Assembly: GCA_029962745.1 (NCBI GenBank)
Contig: CM057162.1
Span: 17,715,619-17,779,618, forward strand
DNA length: 64,000 bases
Reading direction: 5' to 3'
Origin: Echinometra lucunter
Taxonomy: Eukaryota; Echinodermata; Echinoidea; Camarodonta; Echinometridae
The notes beneath the pieces were generated by a model that was given only the letters and a program-made list of their open reading frames with translations, was not told the origin of the DNA and ran no database searches. Of the stretch, positions 47,688 through 60,559 are shown one piece after another; within the stretch, counting starts at the first letter, position 1; every line of letters begins with the position of its first letter. Made by a program: the position numbers and the translations under genes.

Positions 47688-48254
47688 CTGAATAAAAGAT
47701 TTAGTTATGGACATTAGAAGCACTAAATCTTTTTTTTTTTCTTTTCTTGCCTATTGATGGAGTCATGGATAGTATGTCCGAAAAAAGATGGTTGGTGAAT
47801 AATAACATCAATCTTGTATTCCCCTATATTTAATGCCAGTTAGGCAATATGTTTTAATTGATTAATAAATTCATGCATTCGTAAATAAGAGAGCAAATAG
47901 GATAGGTGTATTTCGGATGTGATACAAATGTGACTACAAGATAATATGAATAACCGAAGATTGAATTTTCAAGAATTTCAAGAATTTCAAACATTCCGAT
48001 GGGCGTAAGTCAGGGGACTGGGAAACACGCCCCCAATCCCAAAGGAAAACCATTCAAACGGTAAAAAAAATAGGAAAAAACGAAAAAAAAAAAGGAGACC
48101 TAAAAGTTCTTTAGGGATGCCCCCCTAATTTTAGAAAAACAGAATTTTTTTTAGCATTTTTTTTATCGGGGGGGGGGGGGGCATGTCTATCTCCTTTATA
48201 TGTATATACATGCGAGACAATTGAGAGAATAATAGCGTAGCTATCACAAATATC

Positions 48255-48259
<5 letters not shown>

Positions 48260-48297
<38 letters not shown>
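48260..48297. repeat. (TA)n array
   Basis: TA tract directly left of the GC-rich fold-back element. Confidence 0.95.
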
Positions 48298-48300
<3 letters not shown>

Positions 48301-48303
48301 ATC

Positions 48304-48496
48304 AGGACAACTCCCCCGGGAGGACAACTCCCCCGGGGACTGGGGGAGCTGTCCTTGGGGAGTTGTCATCCGGGGAAAAGTGTCCTCCGGGCAGAGTTGC
48401 CCTCGGGGGAGCTGTCCTCCAGGGGAGCTGTGCTCCAGGGGGAGTTGTCAGGTGGGAATCGTATCGGGGGAGTTGTCCTCCCGGGGGAGTTGTCCT
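48304..48496. repeat. GC-rich fold-back element with 31-bp perfect inverted ends
   Basis: The left end (48304-48334, AGGACAACTCCCCCGGGAGG...) is the exact reverse complement of the right end (48466-48496). Between them are further degenerate copies of GGGGGAGTTGTCCTCC (about 16-19 bp), mostly in the right-end orientation. Total 193 bp. I see no clear target-site duplication. Confidence 0.85.
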
Positions 48497-48990
48497 AGAA
48501 CCATATATATCGTATGGGGGACAGTACACATACATAAAATCATACATATATAACAAATTAAAACCTCTAGACCAAAACTCGAAGCAAACTTCCAAAGAGT
48601 TTGTAAACCACATGTACAACCTACCCAGCTATGGCTGTGAGTTTAAAGGCAAGATTTCACATAATTATACATGTACATATATGAAGTGCAAAGTACCGAA
48701 TCGTCTCTTTGGAGCCAGAAGGGTGTTAGGTCTGTATAAGATGATACGAGATAACGTCCTTCTGGTTCTGAACGGACTAAATACAAAATGATGCATGTTA
48801 TTGCTTTTTCCTATGTGTATGATTGGGAAATGTAGTAGCCGATGCCAAAATATGAATATACTGTATGAAACAGAAAAAAAAAAACAGAATGACAGTATTG
48901 ATATCACTTGGTTAACGAGCCAATCGATTCACCTGAATCTCTTGTAAGCTGACTTTAAACCAAAAATTTTAGTCTAAAATAAAAACTCAC

Positions 48991-49045
48991 CAGGTTTGTA
49001 AATGATGTAGGCAGCCCAAAGACATACTCGAAAATAACACTCCAT
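48991..49045 (-). CDS. Signal-peptide-like exon of pseudogene D
   Basis: ATG at 49045-49043, short peptide with V-C-L-W-A-A-Y-I-I-Y as core, phase 1 at GTGAGTTT. Weaker hydrophobicity than A to C, but the same length (55 bp) and phase as gene C's. Confidence 0.6.
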
Positions 49046-50465
49046 TTTCCTTCAACGTTAGCACATTTCGATTTGTTTAGGTTTTGCTCGTTGAAGTTTA
49101 TGCGAACGCTATCAATTTGACCAACTTACATAAGGAAGAATATAGAAACATTGTTCCTGATTATCTTGATTATCGGAGAAATGTCACACCGCTTAGCGTA
49201 TCCAAAGAAAATATATGTTATTTTCTGAGAACAGTTCATTTCCTGATTAGGGCGAGCTTTTCGCAAACACATTTCTGAATATCGAAATCTTATCCGGTGA
49301 CTTTACCACATACAGGCGATGTGCGTTTATCGATTTAATAGTAACTTGTGCAGGCCAAAGATCACGTGGACGGCAACGCCTTATATACTTATGATGGCTG
49401 CAGAGAAACACTGGGATTGCCCTTCCTGATTTTATCAAGCGCGGCAAGAATCGTGAGAAAGATATGATTGCAGCCACCGTCATTATCTGATATGGCACCC
49501 TGAGTGATTAATTGACCTAGTAAGTTGTGTGTCTTGGAAGGGGGGTGATTGTAAGTAAAAGATCTTGTCCAAGAAAACACCCAGCTAGGAGGAAAAAAAA
49601 GCGCATATCTTCTGCTAGGAGAATCAACAATCAATCCCGCAATATCACTCGTTGCTCTTCCTGGTCTTTCCATTTTGTCGGTTTTAGTTTTATACGCTTG
49701 CGGGGAAGGGGGCGTCCCCCACTGTCCCTAGTACATTTCCAAGTCAGGTACAAATAACGCAAAAGTCCAAGTATGAAATAGTATTGGTTAGATGTGTAAT
49801 TATATGTTTTTTTTAATCTTAGATAAACCTTCATCTTTTTTTGAAGAAAATATGGAATAAGCAATGAACATGAAAGTTGAGTCGGCCTAGCAATAAATCT
49901 GTGTTTTTTTTTACGAGAAAATGCATGAAAGCTTAAAGGCATTGGCTAACTTTGTGAGCAACTGATTTTAAAAATTCTCAGAACATGTATATGCGTACTT
50001 GTATTTGAACTCAGAAACCCTGAAACCAACCATAATTTGAAATGGGAAACTGTTAATAAAACGATGATTTTATTAGTTTTGGTCTCATGAGACAAATAAC
50101 TAGCGGAGCATTTTCAACCGGTTAAAAAAAACCGTCGGCTGCACCTCTCCCCCTGTACTATACATGATATGCATGAACACACATACACTGTTCAGATAAA
50201 CTGTGTGCACATGCACGCTCCTTATGTTTAGTCTGTGCAACCGATCACTATATTTTCTTCAAACATTGGTTTACATTTTTATCATTTAAAAAATACTTTA
50301 CGTCGACATTATACTTCGAAACTTTCAGACTGGTATTTTTAAACTATAACTCTTGTGTTATGCCATAATCGAGAAGCAAAATGAGATTTAAAAAAAAAAA
50401 CTCACAATGTTAGCCTTTTACTTTAACTTGAACAGCATTATCATAAAAACACAAAGCGGGGGGGG
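49046..50465. other. Upstream of gene D, no gene seen
   Basis: No open frame shows protein-family features. Some short frames around 49380-49940 have no recognisable domain. Confidence 0.45.
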
Positions 50466-50639
50466 GGGGGGGGTGTTTCATAAAGCTGTTCGTAAGTTAC
50501 GGACGACTTTACGCACGACTGGTGATATGTTCTTGTGCTACATGTAAATGATAGAGAATCTGATTAGCACCCAAGAACATGTTCCAGTTGTGCGCAAAGT
50601 CGTGCGTAACTTACAAGCAGCTTTATGAAACACACCCCA
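50466..50639. mobile_element. MITE-like inverted repeat
   Basis: The left arm GGGGTGTTTCATAAAGCTGT is mirrored by the right arm ending in CAGCTTTATGAAACACACCCC. The match continues inwards through CGTAAGTTACG / CGTAACTTACA and AAAGTCGTGCG, and through CAAGAACATGTT. Arms are about 70 bp around a 30-bp centre. Poly-G at the left edge hides any target-site duplication. Confidence 0.8.
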
Positions 50640-52684
50640 GGACATAATTATTTGGAAACGATTAACTCTTATAATACGCAGAATGTCACATAAAGTCATC
50701 TAAAGGGCGCTACAACCTAGTTACGATAACGAAACCCATTAAAGACTCACCGTGAAAAAATATCGATTACGAATTGAAACTAATTATTTTATTACAATAT
50801 TTTCACAGGGAAATAACAACATAAAGGTTACACTGACAGTACAAAAGATGGCTAGGAGAATTAGTGTCCACTTTGGTCATGTGTTGAAATTAATTCCAGG
50901 TTAATCCTAAAAGGCTGGCGAAAATCCTAGGGTTAAAGTTCCCCCACGATGTCGATGATGATGATGATACTGATAATGATGCCGATGTCCGAAGTGGGAT
51001 CCCTGTCCACAAAATCAAACTAGGCTAAATGTCCACTTTGCTGGCAAATTACTTAACACAAGAATGGTATCTACTTTAATATCCAAGTTGGAGTTGAAAG
51101 CTTATCTCCACCGGTTGGTAGTATTGGTGCGAACTGAGAATTGACAAGATTCCAGAAAACCCACAAAAGCTGTTGGCTCATTAAAAATGCAGGCCAAACA
51201 AACTGTTACAATTACATGAATAGAATGTGATAACAGGATTTATGAAATAATCTAAACAGTCCTATCTGGCACATTTCTGGCATACTGATTTCTCTTCTAG
51301 AAATGTCTGTAGTTACAAATATGAATAAAAATGGAAACTTTTTGCATTATTATCAAAAGTTAATTTTCTGTCAAGCATTTTCACTCAAAATTCATTGTTT
51401 TTCTTGATTCGATCCTGTAAGTTTCATTTTTGAAATACAAATTACTATACACATGGCATGGTCAAAAGGACCGTCGAAATTCAACTTTCCAGTACTCGTT
51501 GAAATAAACATTACAAATTTGCCACCATGACACTGATAAATTACGAAATTTGAAAAAGAGCATCAATAAGGGGAGCAAATATAACACCCATTAGTGACAT
51601 TTATATAAAGAAATCAAATTGTGAAGGTTAAATACTTGAAAACATTATTTTGCAGGCTTGTTATGTTTTACAGATTCAATCAGTGTCCTGACTATACACA
51701 TTGCTAAACAGAAATATTTAATGTAAAGCCATGCTTGTTGGAGATATTTCATTTCGTTGTAGTAGTTTTTGTTGTGACTCGCGTGACATGACTCTGTTGA
51801 AGATATTTGACCTTAGTATACTTGACTGGATCTCCGTAAGAAAGTACTTCCCCCATTCACACAAAATTTCCTGGAATTAATTTTGAGATATTAGGCAGTA
51901 ATGTCCTTTGACTTTTCGTTTCAAGCCAGTCACCTGTATGAAAATGTGGCAAGCTTGGCACATGAATGTGACTCGCGTGACAAGTGTCATTAGGGACTAA
52001 AATATGAACGAACTATAATGATTTTATAAAGTAAAATGAGCAAACTTTTTAACCCAACATAATATTTATGATCAGCTGCATCCCATACATCTTTAAACAA
52101 AGGAATTATTTAATTCAAGCTCTGGTGGCAGCATTTTGAACACTCTATACGTCAACATCTAGCAAAAATTCACCCCCCCCCCCCCAACAAATAAGAGTTA
52201 TGGAAAGTTCTTTTAACTAAATTTCATTTCATTTGATATGTTTATCTATTTAATATTTATTTGATATGTTTATATTTTTGATATTTATTCGGGGTTGTCA
52301 TGTTTTTCAAGCACATTGCTTATGATGGCAATCCTTCCGCAAATGATTTTATGTTTAATGAATTATGTTTAATAAATTAAAATAATTTGACAATTTTTCA
52401 TTTATATTTTTTTTAGAAAAATGATTGTATATAAATACTTGTATATTTGTGATTTATTTTCAAAAGTATCTTTTTTGTAACTATGTTACCAAAAACGTTA
52501 ATATGTCTGCAGAAGAAAATAAATCAAATCAAATTTCTTTCTTAACTACTGTAAAAGTCTTATATCATGGAACCCCATTATAGCAAACCCTTCTTGACCA
52601 AGGAAATTACCTCTTAATATCGAAACCTTGTCATATCAGGGCTAAATAACAACATACATATAAGAGGGACCAGCAACTTACCTT
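50640..52684. other. No gene seen; AT-rich with LINE-like 3' tail
   Basis: GATGAT tracts near 50953, two copies of GTGACTCGCGTGAC (51774, 51968) and a probable LINE 3' end at 52200-52545. No coding region. Confidence 0.4.
52200..52545 (+). mobile_element. LINE-like 3'-UTR fragment
   Basis: T-rich UTR-like sequence ends in TCTGCAGAAGAAAATAAATC and AAATCAAATT, resembling CR1/RTE-type 3' termini. No coding part. Confidence 0.35.
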
Positions 52685-52762
52685 TACTGCAAAAACAGGG
52701 GTGTTAAATTGGTGTTAAATCAACACCAGCAGTGTTGATTTAACACCCTCGTTTTTGCAGTA
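52685..52762. mobile_element. Miniature fold-back element, 78 bp
   Basis: Ends TACTGCAAAAACAGGGGTGT and the mirrored ACACCCTCGTTTTTGCAGTA. The arms extend inwards through GTTAAAT and TTGATTTAACAC. Almost the whole element is palindromic. Confidence 0.75.
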
Positions 52763-52975
52763 TTATTAGAGCAAGAGTTTGTTATAACCGTGTTCTTTAT
52801 AATGAAATTCCACTGTACATGAAATGAATTAAAGTCAGTAAAGCTTTCTTTAAGTTCACTGGCATTTTTGCTTTGGGATATATGTCCACAATTTCTTCAT
52901 GAAACTTGAAAGTCACTTTGATGGGCAAAGAGTCCTCCATTCTTCTTACAAATAATGTTCGCACACAGTGTTATC

Positions 52976-53171
52976 TATGGTGGCCCTGAAGTACGCTCGA
53001 TAACAGGTCATAGGATAAGTTCGCTTATCAGGTCACGGATTTCGGGTCCCGGGTCATGAATTTCACGTCATGGGTCACGAAATTGGTGACCCAAATCGCG
53101 AGTTTCGCGATTAGGTCGCAAAATTCTCGTCGCACATGACCTGTTATTGAGCGTACTTCAGGGCCACCATA
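52976..53171. mobile_element. MITE, 196 bp, with 6-bp target-site duplication
   Basis: Terminal inverted repeats TATGGTGGCCCTGAAGTACG and its mirror CGTACTTCAGGGCCACCATA continue to about 36 bp with one mismatch (GCTCGATAACAGGTCAT against ATGACCTGTTATTGAGC). GTTATC flanks both ends (52970-52975 and 53172-53177) as a direct target-site duplication. No coding capacity. Confidence 0.85.
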
Positions 53172-53177
53172 GTTATC

Positions 53178-56100
53178 TCATTTCTTCTTTCTTTCCTATC
53201 ATAAAGTGTGATAATATCATGATCACAATAAGCTGATCATTAATATTTTGGGAGAAGCTTGGCTGGACGCAGTCAGATATAGGAACACATCATCACTAGA
53301 CCATCAGTATTCAAATAACGAACAAAGTCACAAAAGGTAAACAGTGAGGTCTACAAGAGGTTACCATAGCAATTGTGAAAGCGCGCTTTCGCCCAAGACG
53401 TCATTGCTTCACACGTTTTTTCTGCCCAAAGGCATCCAATTCTATTGTTCTTGTCGAAAAAATTACGAAAGGTCGAATTTTTACATTAGCAAGCTTCACA
53501 GAAATGGGAAAGAGAAAGGCACAGGGGACCAGGAATCATTCACTGACAAAAAAGGGCGAATTCAATGGCCTTTCCGACAAAAAATAGACAGGAAATTCAA
53601 CCAGACCGTACTGCAAGAGTGGGATTGCGATGTGCAGCCACAGCAAGAGAAAGCCGGCGGGATGACCTGGCCCAGCGCAGCGGCACAGACCGGGGTACGA
53701 CAGGCCAGCAACTGGCTCGCCCACGAATGACAGGTAATTCTACCCCGATTCGGCAGGGGGAAGCAGGTGACATGTAAAAAAGCAAATTGCACAGGTTATT
53801 CACACTAACGTCAATACTTTCGGGGGAACTTGCCTCGGAACGTATCGTTTTCTTACAGGCTTATAACAGAAGCCAGAATGAGTGTTCATGCATAAAAGTG
53901 GGGCCCACTATGAAAGAGCACCGCAACATGTACAGCGCAGTCGCTTCGCGACAACGCTGTACAAGCGGGCATAGGAAATCATGGTGAACCCGCGGCAAAA
54001 ATTGCGAAAACATTGCGTTTGTGATGAAACTGAATTTTCTCAGCTACGAAAGTGACATTATTCTAAAATTGAATGTTTGAGGGATTGTTTTGTCATTTCA
54101 CATAATTATGTGATTACTTAGAAATTACGGAGAAAGCGATGATTTATTGCCTCATTTGGACTTTGAAATTTCGTTCTTTCCGCCGAGGGTTAGCGGGAAG
54201 AATGACCGCTCATATATATACACTGCAGGCCTATGCGAATGCGGGTTACTCTCTGGCATAGCGAATGGGTTCGCCAAATTTTTAAGCCTGTCCTTGTCCG
54301 ACGCCGTGCTACATTGCGTGGGTCTGGCTATGCAACAGGCAATGTGCGTGAATATCAATGGCTTAAATTTGCCGAGTTGTCACCTGCTTCCTGCTGCTTG
54401 AGTAGGATAGTAATTTTCACTATCCGAATCCATACAGGGCTATAGATGGGAGGCTGAGCTGTCCAAATTTGGGCGATATGCTGCCCTCTAGGGTGATAGA
54501 TTGAAATCGTTAGAACAACAGACTTGCTTAAATTATTTGCGTGTTACACACAGGATACTCATATGTCCTAGATCCCTTCCAGTCCTCCATCTGGATGGAA
54601 AAGTAGTAAGCAATATAAAAAAAATATGCGTTTTGAGAAATATTTGCTGATTGCTGGTGGCGCAGCTCGTGCTGCCCTGTCCCTACAAATCCATTAGTAG
54701 AACACGGCTATCCTATGGTCGTCAATTGGCATGCTACAGCATGCCTTTTGGGGCGAGGCCAGTATAACCGAGCACTATGATGTGAGTGATCCGGATCAAA
54801 ACGTCAGAAATTCTATTGAACTTAAAACGTTCAATCATAACAGATACCAGACGGAAATAGACTCTGGTATTATATTAGCAGAAAGAAATAAGCCTGGCTC
54901 CACATAAGTGATCTCTTTCCCATCCCTGGTTCCTACATACCTGCTAACTGTTAAGCAGAAGTATTCCTACTGTAGAGAAAGAAAATTTTACCATGCTAAA
55001 CAATGTTTCTCAGTTCTACACAGGTCTATCCTTAGTATTATAGGAAATTTAGGAGTGTCCTTGTTTTTGAAAAAAATCCTGGTAACGACATTTATTCCTA
55101 TTCCTCGGTTGTTGGGGTGGTAGGTAAGTACTTGCCCAGTTGGTTTCTCGCTCCAAGAAATTTTAGGGGGAGAACTGGAAGCATTCTCACTATTTGCACC
55201 AACATCGAGGAAAATTATATACATACACATATTATACAGGCAGCAGGCCACAAGGGCAAGGTGTTCGGACACCAACCCGCCCAGTCACTTTCTCTTAGCA
55301 CATAGTGGGGGACTGGCTGCATGTCCTTATCCAGAAAGATAAGAGATTAAGCTTGGAAAGGGGGAATATTGATCTCAACACAGTCATTAAAGGAGAGTTG
55401 TTTTTCATGCCATGCGGCAGGCCTCTTGCCAAGTTGCTGAACTATATGCTGCACCTTGAGGTGCTAACAGGAAGAATGGGGCACCCCCTGAGACTACCGG
55501 CATGATATCAGGACCCTGAACCACTGGCAGATATGGGCACCTTGTTGACAAAGCATAGGTCGGGTAGCCTTAGTAAGGACTAATAATCAAAGCAAGAAGA
55601 CTACCAAAATCAGGGGAAAGGGTACCCCCGAGAGAGGAGATTAGATAATAGCAAAGGGAACGACGAGAAATATTACAATGTAGGTCCCTAGCACAAATAT
55701 TTTTGGCAGAAAGGGAGAACTTTTGCAGGAATGGAGAAAAATATATATATATAAAATATATATAAAATCTGCCTTCTACCGGCTGCCCACACTCTAGATG
55801 TTTTTGAGTTAGGTGTCAAATAGGAAAGAAAACACATCGCAGGCGCAGACCCATGGAGATCTGCTGTACAACAGCATACCTTTTTCCACATGTATAGAGT
55901 ACTGTGCACGAGAGAGAAAATTAATAAACAAAACATAACAATAACGGGAAAAAAAAGAATAAAGCAAAGACGAGACTATAACATCTCACGTTTATGACCT
56001 TCCGCGTGTGGGTTCGAATAGAAATTAAGGGCGGTCCTCCCACAAAATCGTCCGAGCCTGGTGGGGAGCTGTGCAGTGAGTGTAGAGTGCACTGGCAGAG

Positions 56101-58100
56101 GAATAATCAAAGGAGCTCACCACACAGCTCACATTTTTTGGGCCGGGGGCTCCTGTATCATGGTGAGCTGCAGTGAAGGCGACTCCTGCTGGAGAGATAA
56201 ATACTATGGCAATAGTGAGAATTCTGCTTCCTGACTGGCCTTGATAAGAAAGTTACAATTTTGATGACGATTGCTATTGCTACGTTTTGTGGAGTTGGGC
56301 CCAGGGCTCATGAGATCAATGTGGCCAGCACCAAACCGCGTCTGCTGCACAGCTTTCTGCAGATGGCAAATTTACCCCCTCTATTTACTCACATGTTGCA
56401 GCCCGATTATATGATGGGTGAGTGGACCCCGCAGGATGTTTGATTATTAGAGACTTACAGAAAGGTAGTGGACCAACAAAGGAAAAAAATATATAAGTAA
56501 ATAATAAAATGAGAAAATAAAATAGGAGAAATAAATTCTTGAATTGACCATGATAATAGTACTACTACTACTGATGATAATAATACTAATTATAATTATA
56601 ACAAGGATAATAATGATAATGATTAATAATGATATTAATGATAATATCAGTGGGAGATAGCTGGAGACCCACCTTATGCGACATATTGAGAAGAGTAGAT
56701 CCCACACAATAACTAGAGTGCCTTTTCAATTGCGATAAATTGATGTTCAGGGCTGCTTGCATATCGGTTTTTTTTTTTAGGTTCTCAGAGCTAGAGCATT
56801 CACAACTCTAAGTAAATAGGGACGTAAACAGGAAGTGAATATGACTCGGGAAACGTATTGACAAATACGTCAGGGCCAAAGGCGTATACTGTGGTGCAGA
56901 GTCAATATTCTGAGATAAATTAATATGAAAAGTCAACATGCCAAGAAAACAAAATGATTGCATAAAGAAGTTATGCCCAGCTAAGGCTATCACAACCTAC
57001 CGATAGAGGATAGTCTTAGTCTGTGATATAGACAGCTTTTTCCTAACCAGGTGTTAATTTGGCGCAAGGTCGCGGAAAACATTGCTTTATGCAAGCACAA
57101 CCCCAGCCAACATGGTATATATTTATTTTGTGTAAGGGCGGTGTGACATTAGCGGCCATAGGAGTGCCAAGAGAGGATGGGCATGGATAGGTGGCACGGC
57201 AGGTTTATAAAAATGAAGAAATAGCATAGACGCACAGACAGATAAATAGGCACATGGACCATAAAACAGAAACGAAACAAAAAATAATGGTATTGCAGAA
57301 AAAAAATGAAAAGGGGAAAGAGGAGAGATTAAAAGCAAACAAACTAGTGAATAAATGGCAGAATATGAATTAAATCTGATTGATGAGCAACAATTAGTAA
57401 GTAAAGGAACAATGCGAGTAAAGCACATCTAACCCCAGTGCCACAGTTGGGGCTAGGCCATATTATACACATGGGCAATTCTTGAATGGTCGCTGAATAC
57501 CCGATAACTAACATATGACAAGAGGGCGTACTAGCCGCAGGCACTGTCCGGGACTCGCCAGCCAGCCCCATACGGGCACGAAACATCCAATCCACTGTTG
57601 GCATTAATTTATTGCATAAATAACACTGGGTAACTAGGTCTGAATGTGATATTTATTGGTTTGTAACAAGAGATACTGCCAGAATTTTGCTTGTAATTTC
57701 AGGGCAGCCCCAGATATTGATTGCAAGGGACAGCATGGTACGCTTAGCCAAGGAGAGAGCTGCAGCAGCAAACCGTCTCCAGCTGGACACTCCATACAGC
57801 ATCCAGGGACATGGCCAGGGAGGTGCAAGGCTGGAGGACAGCGAGAGTCCGCCAATTGCCCCAGTAGAAAACATGGGCAATTGATCATTCTTGTCAATAG
57901 CACGGATCAGAGAGAAATGGCTAGTACCACCCGCACTGAGAAGAAGAAAGGAAAAAATAAGAATGAAGGAAAGCTTTTGCACACATGAGCTAGTGTAACT
58001 AAGTGCTCAGGAACCTTTGTAATAGCAAAAAAAAAATAATAAATAAAAAATATTGGGTGGAAGATGTTTTGAGGGCATTAGCATCACAAGAAAGATGCGA
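53178..58100. other. GC-richer unassigned region
   Basis: Lacks the long TA and G/C homopolymer tracts typical elsewhere and has several short open frames (for example plus-strand 53344-53730, 53565-53777 and 57687-57884). I recognise no domain, and the frames do not join into a longer one. It could be an old, heavily mutated transposon or non-coding DNA. Confidence 0.3.
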
Positions 58101-60487
58101 ATTGCCACTCTAGGTACCATCCTGTTGGTAGGTAAACTGCTTGCTGGGTCGAGTTACCACCGCCCAGCAATCACTTGATAAATATTTATACCAGTCCTTA
58201 TGCCACTCAAAAGGCTTAAAAGTGATTACTCTGTACCTGTTCGGTAATAAGTAATCATGGTAATGGTAACCGCATATTTTTGCATACTTGACATTAGTCC
58301 AGTTACTCTGTTGTGAAAACGGTATTAAAACACTAACTTACATGACTGACCGTGTTCTCATGAGTTTAACACAAGACAAAGTGTCGAGTTTGAATACTGC
58401 CTTATGTTAAAAGCAGTGTTAAAAACTGCGAGACATATCATTGTTTAGTGTCTGAGTGTGCCTTAATATTGTATTCAAATGGCACGGAGTTGGTATCACT
58501 GCATTCTAGCAAAGGCAGATTGTTCTGGTATTCTGTATATCTGTTGGTTATATTATGAATTGTATTCAAATGACATCACGTTTGTATCGCTGCCTTCGAG
58601 CAGAATTAAACAACAAGCAATGGCAATCACGAGTCCACAGAGCTTTCTTTCCAAAATAACAAAAATGATCAATTGTTTTGTCTTCATTGAGCAAATTACT
58701 GCTAAATCACATTCAAAAAATCAACCTCGTGCTAACCTATAGAGTAAAGGACTTTTATTATTTTTTTAATCCATTCACTTTTCTTTGCCAGAGTGTCTAT
58801 TTCATAGTGCGTAAATTTCGTAAATATCTCACGAACCTCCTTAAATATAAAATAATATGATATGTACTCTTGATATGATGACTGAAATCATTTTACATGA
58901 TTTATTTAAAAAAATCTAATTAATTCTCTTTATTTCCATAAACTTAGTAAAAAAAAAAATGTGACTCGTGTGATAACTCAAAGAAATCTCAGCGTGACTC
59001 GTGTGACATTTTTGTTCTTGTGTTTTTCAAAATGAAGGGGTTTACACATGGAAATTTATTTCCTGGTATGATTAAGGACCTATAAGCTCCTCAAAAGATA
59101 TGAACTACATGTCACACAGTATCCTATTTTGGAGCTATCTAAATATGGACATATTTTTGTGACTCTGGTGACACATTTCGACTCGGAGGGTGTCTAGCTC
59201 ATCACAATTAATAATGCAAAAAAAAATATGATATGCTAAAATGGGTTTAAAATAAGATATAATCCAAGAAAGATGTATCTACAGAAAATAGAACACGACT
59301 TAAAGAGTGTTATTAAAACAGTACCAAATAGGCATGATTTTTGGAGCAAATCTGATCTCCGTTGCGGAAGGTGTAACTCGGTTGTTCAAAGGTGAAAGGA
59401 GGTGGAAAATCAGATTTACACAGGGTTCTCACTAGGAAAAATTCCACACATGGTTCCCCCTCTGCGCAAAGCGCGGAATTTTCGGAAGTTTTACGGAATA
59501 ACACCTAAGGTTAGGAGTGGCGACAGTATATGCTATAGCAAAAGGATGAAAAATTCTTCTTGGTAAGCAGGAGTTGTCTACTAATGGCATTATAGTAAAA
59601 ATACGTTGCGAGAAAGCAAAACAATCTGTTGCATTTATCATTATTGTTAGGAATATACTCCAATATTTTTTTTTACCCTTGTTGCCACGCATGGTGCAGC
59701 CATTTCACACATGGTTCTTCCTTGTCTGAAATCCTTAACGCATGATATTTGAACCATGGGTGTTATGTACTGCCGAGAACCATGGATTTACACCTTTTAA
59801 AAATATATTTACACAAACAGGAATGGTTTTTTTTGGGGGGGGGGGTTTGTTTTTTGGTTATTTTTTAATTGGTTCAACTTGAATTTTTAAGCTATCTGTG
59901 TCTAGTTGCATGGAATTGCTGGTATCTCAAATTTTACACTCATAAGCTTCATACTAACGAGCGGCATCTAACTCGTTATCTCAGCACAACACAATCACCA
60001 CTTCTAGTAATGACCATGATGACCGATACAAAAAAACAGACATCACGAAACACTCAAATGATGACCATTTTGTTGAGGATTGGTGGGAAGAGTCCAGCTC
60101 ATTGAGTATGATTTCATCATGATTAACCAAAGCAGTTGCATGTGGTCGTTATAATGTTTCATCCTATCCTTTTTTAAAGGGGGTGGGGGTCGGCTGCCAT
60201 GTGTGTTTGCCACAAAAATTAAACCCCACTAAGTAGAAACTTAATAACGTACAGAAATTTATACCCAATGAACAGACACCCCCGCCTCGCAACACATCCA
60301 CACCTCATTTTCACAGACTCTCTGGAAGTCTCAGGATTGTGATGGACGCCCCCCCCCCCCGACGTCATTTAGTAGGGCGTGTGTGGGTGTATAGGTGTAT
60401 TTCGTGTTATTTCCAAATTCCAATTATATCTAAATGTGTTTTTTTTTATAAATGTGCATGTGTTAATTACTGAAAGAAATGAAAACT
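58101..60487. other. No gene seen
   Basis: AT-rich DNA with three copies of a GTGACTCGTGTGAC-like motif (58961, 58994, 59159) that also occurs at 51774 and 51968. Poly-G near 59837-59846. Confidence 0.4.
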
Positions 60488-60559
60488 GGAGTGTTTATTA
60501 TTTACACGGGAGTTGCCAAAGTTGTTTGCATTTGTCGAATGTCGTTTTATATATATACA
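60488..60559 (+). mobile_element. SINE family 1, 3' tail with (TA)n
   Basis: GAGTGTTTATTATTTACACG, GGGAGTTGCCAAAGTTG and TTTGCATTTGTCGAATG, then TATATATATA. The mariner-ended composite begins exactly inside this TA tail. Confidence 0.7.

Larger units (their letters stand above)
47688..48990. other. Intron 1 of gene D
   Basis: 1.3 kb holding poly-G (48168-48181), a (TA)n array (48260-48297) and a GC-rich fold-back element (48304-48496). Confidence 0.5.
44521..49045 (-). pseudogene. Ig receptor gene D, pseudogene
   Basis: Exons in order: signal 48991-49045 (open), V 47346-47687 (open), type b 46612-46948 (two stops and a frameshift), type c 45646-45987 (open) and a fourth Ig exon cut to its first half (44521-44631). 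Fifth Ig, FN3 and transmembrane exons are absent, because gene C begins 1.2 kb further on. Exon spacing and phases equal those of gene C. Skipping the broken type b exon would preserve phase, so a V-plus-c product is conceivable, but the missing 3' end argues for a dead gene. Confidence 0.75.

Noticed and set aside
53565..53777. Arg/Gln-rich plus-strand frame as a host gene exon
   Set aside because: No recognisable domain, no supporting splice structure, and equally open frames lie on both strands.
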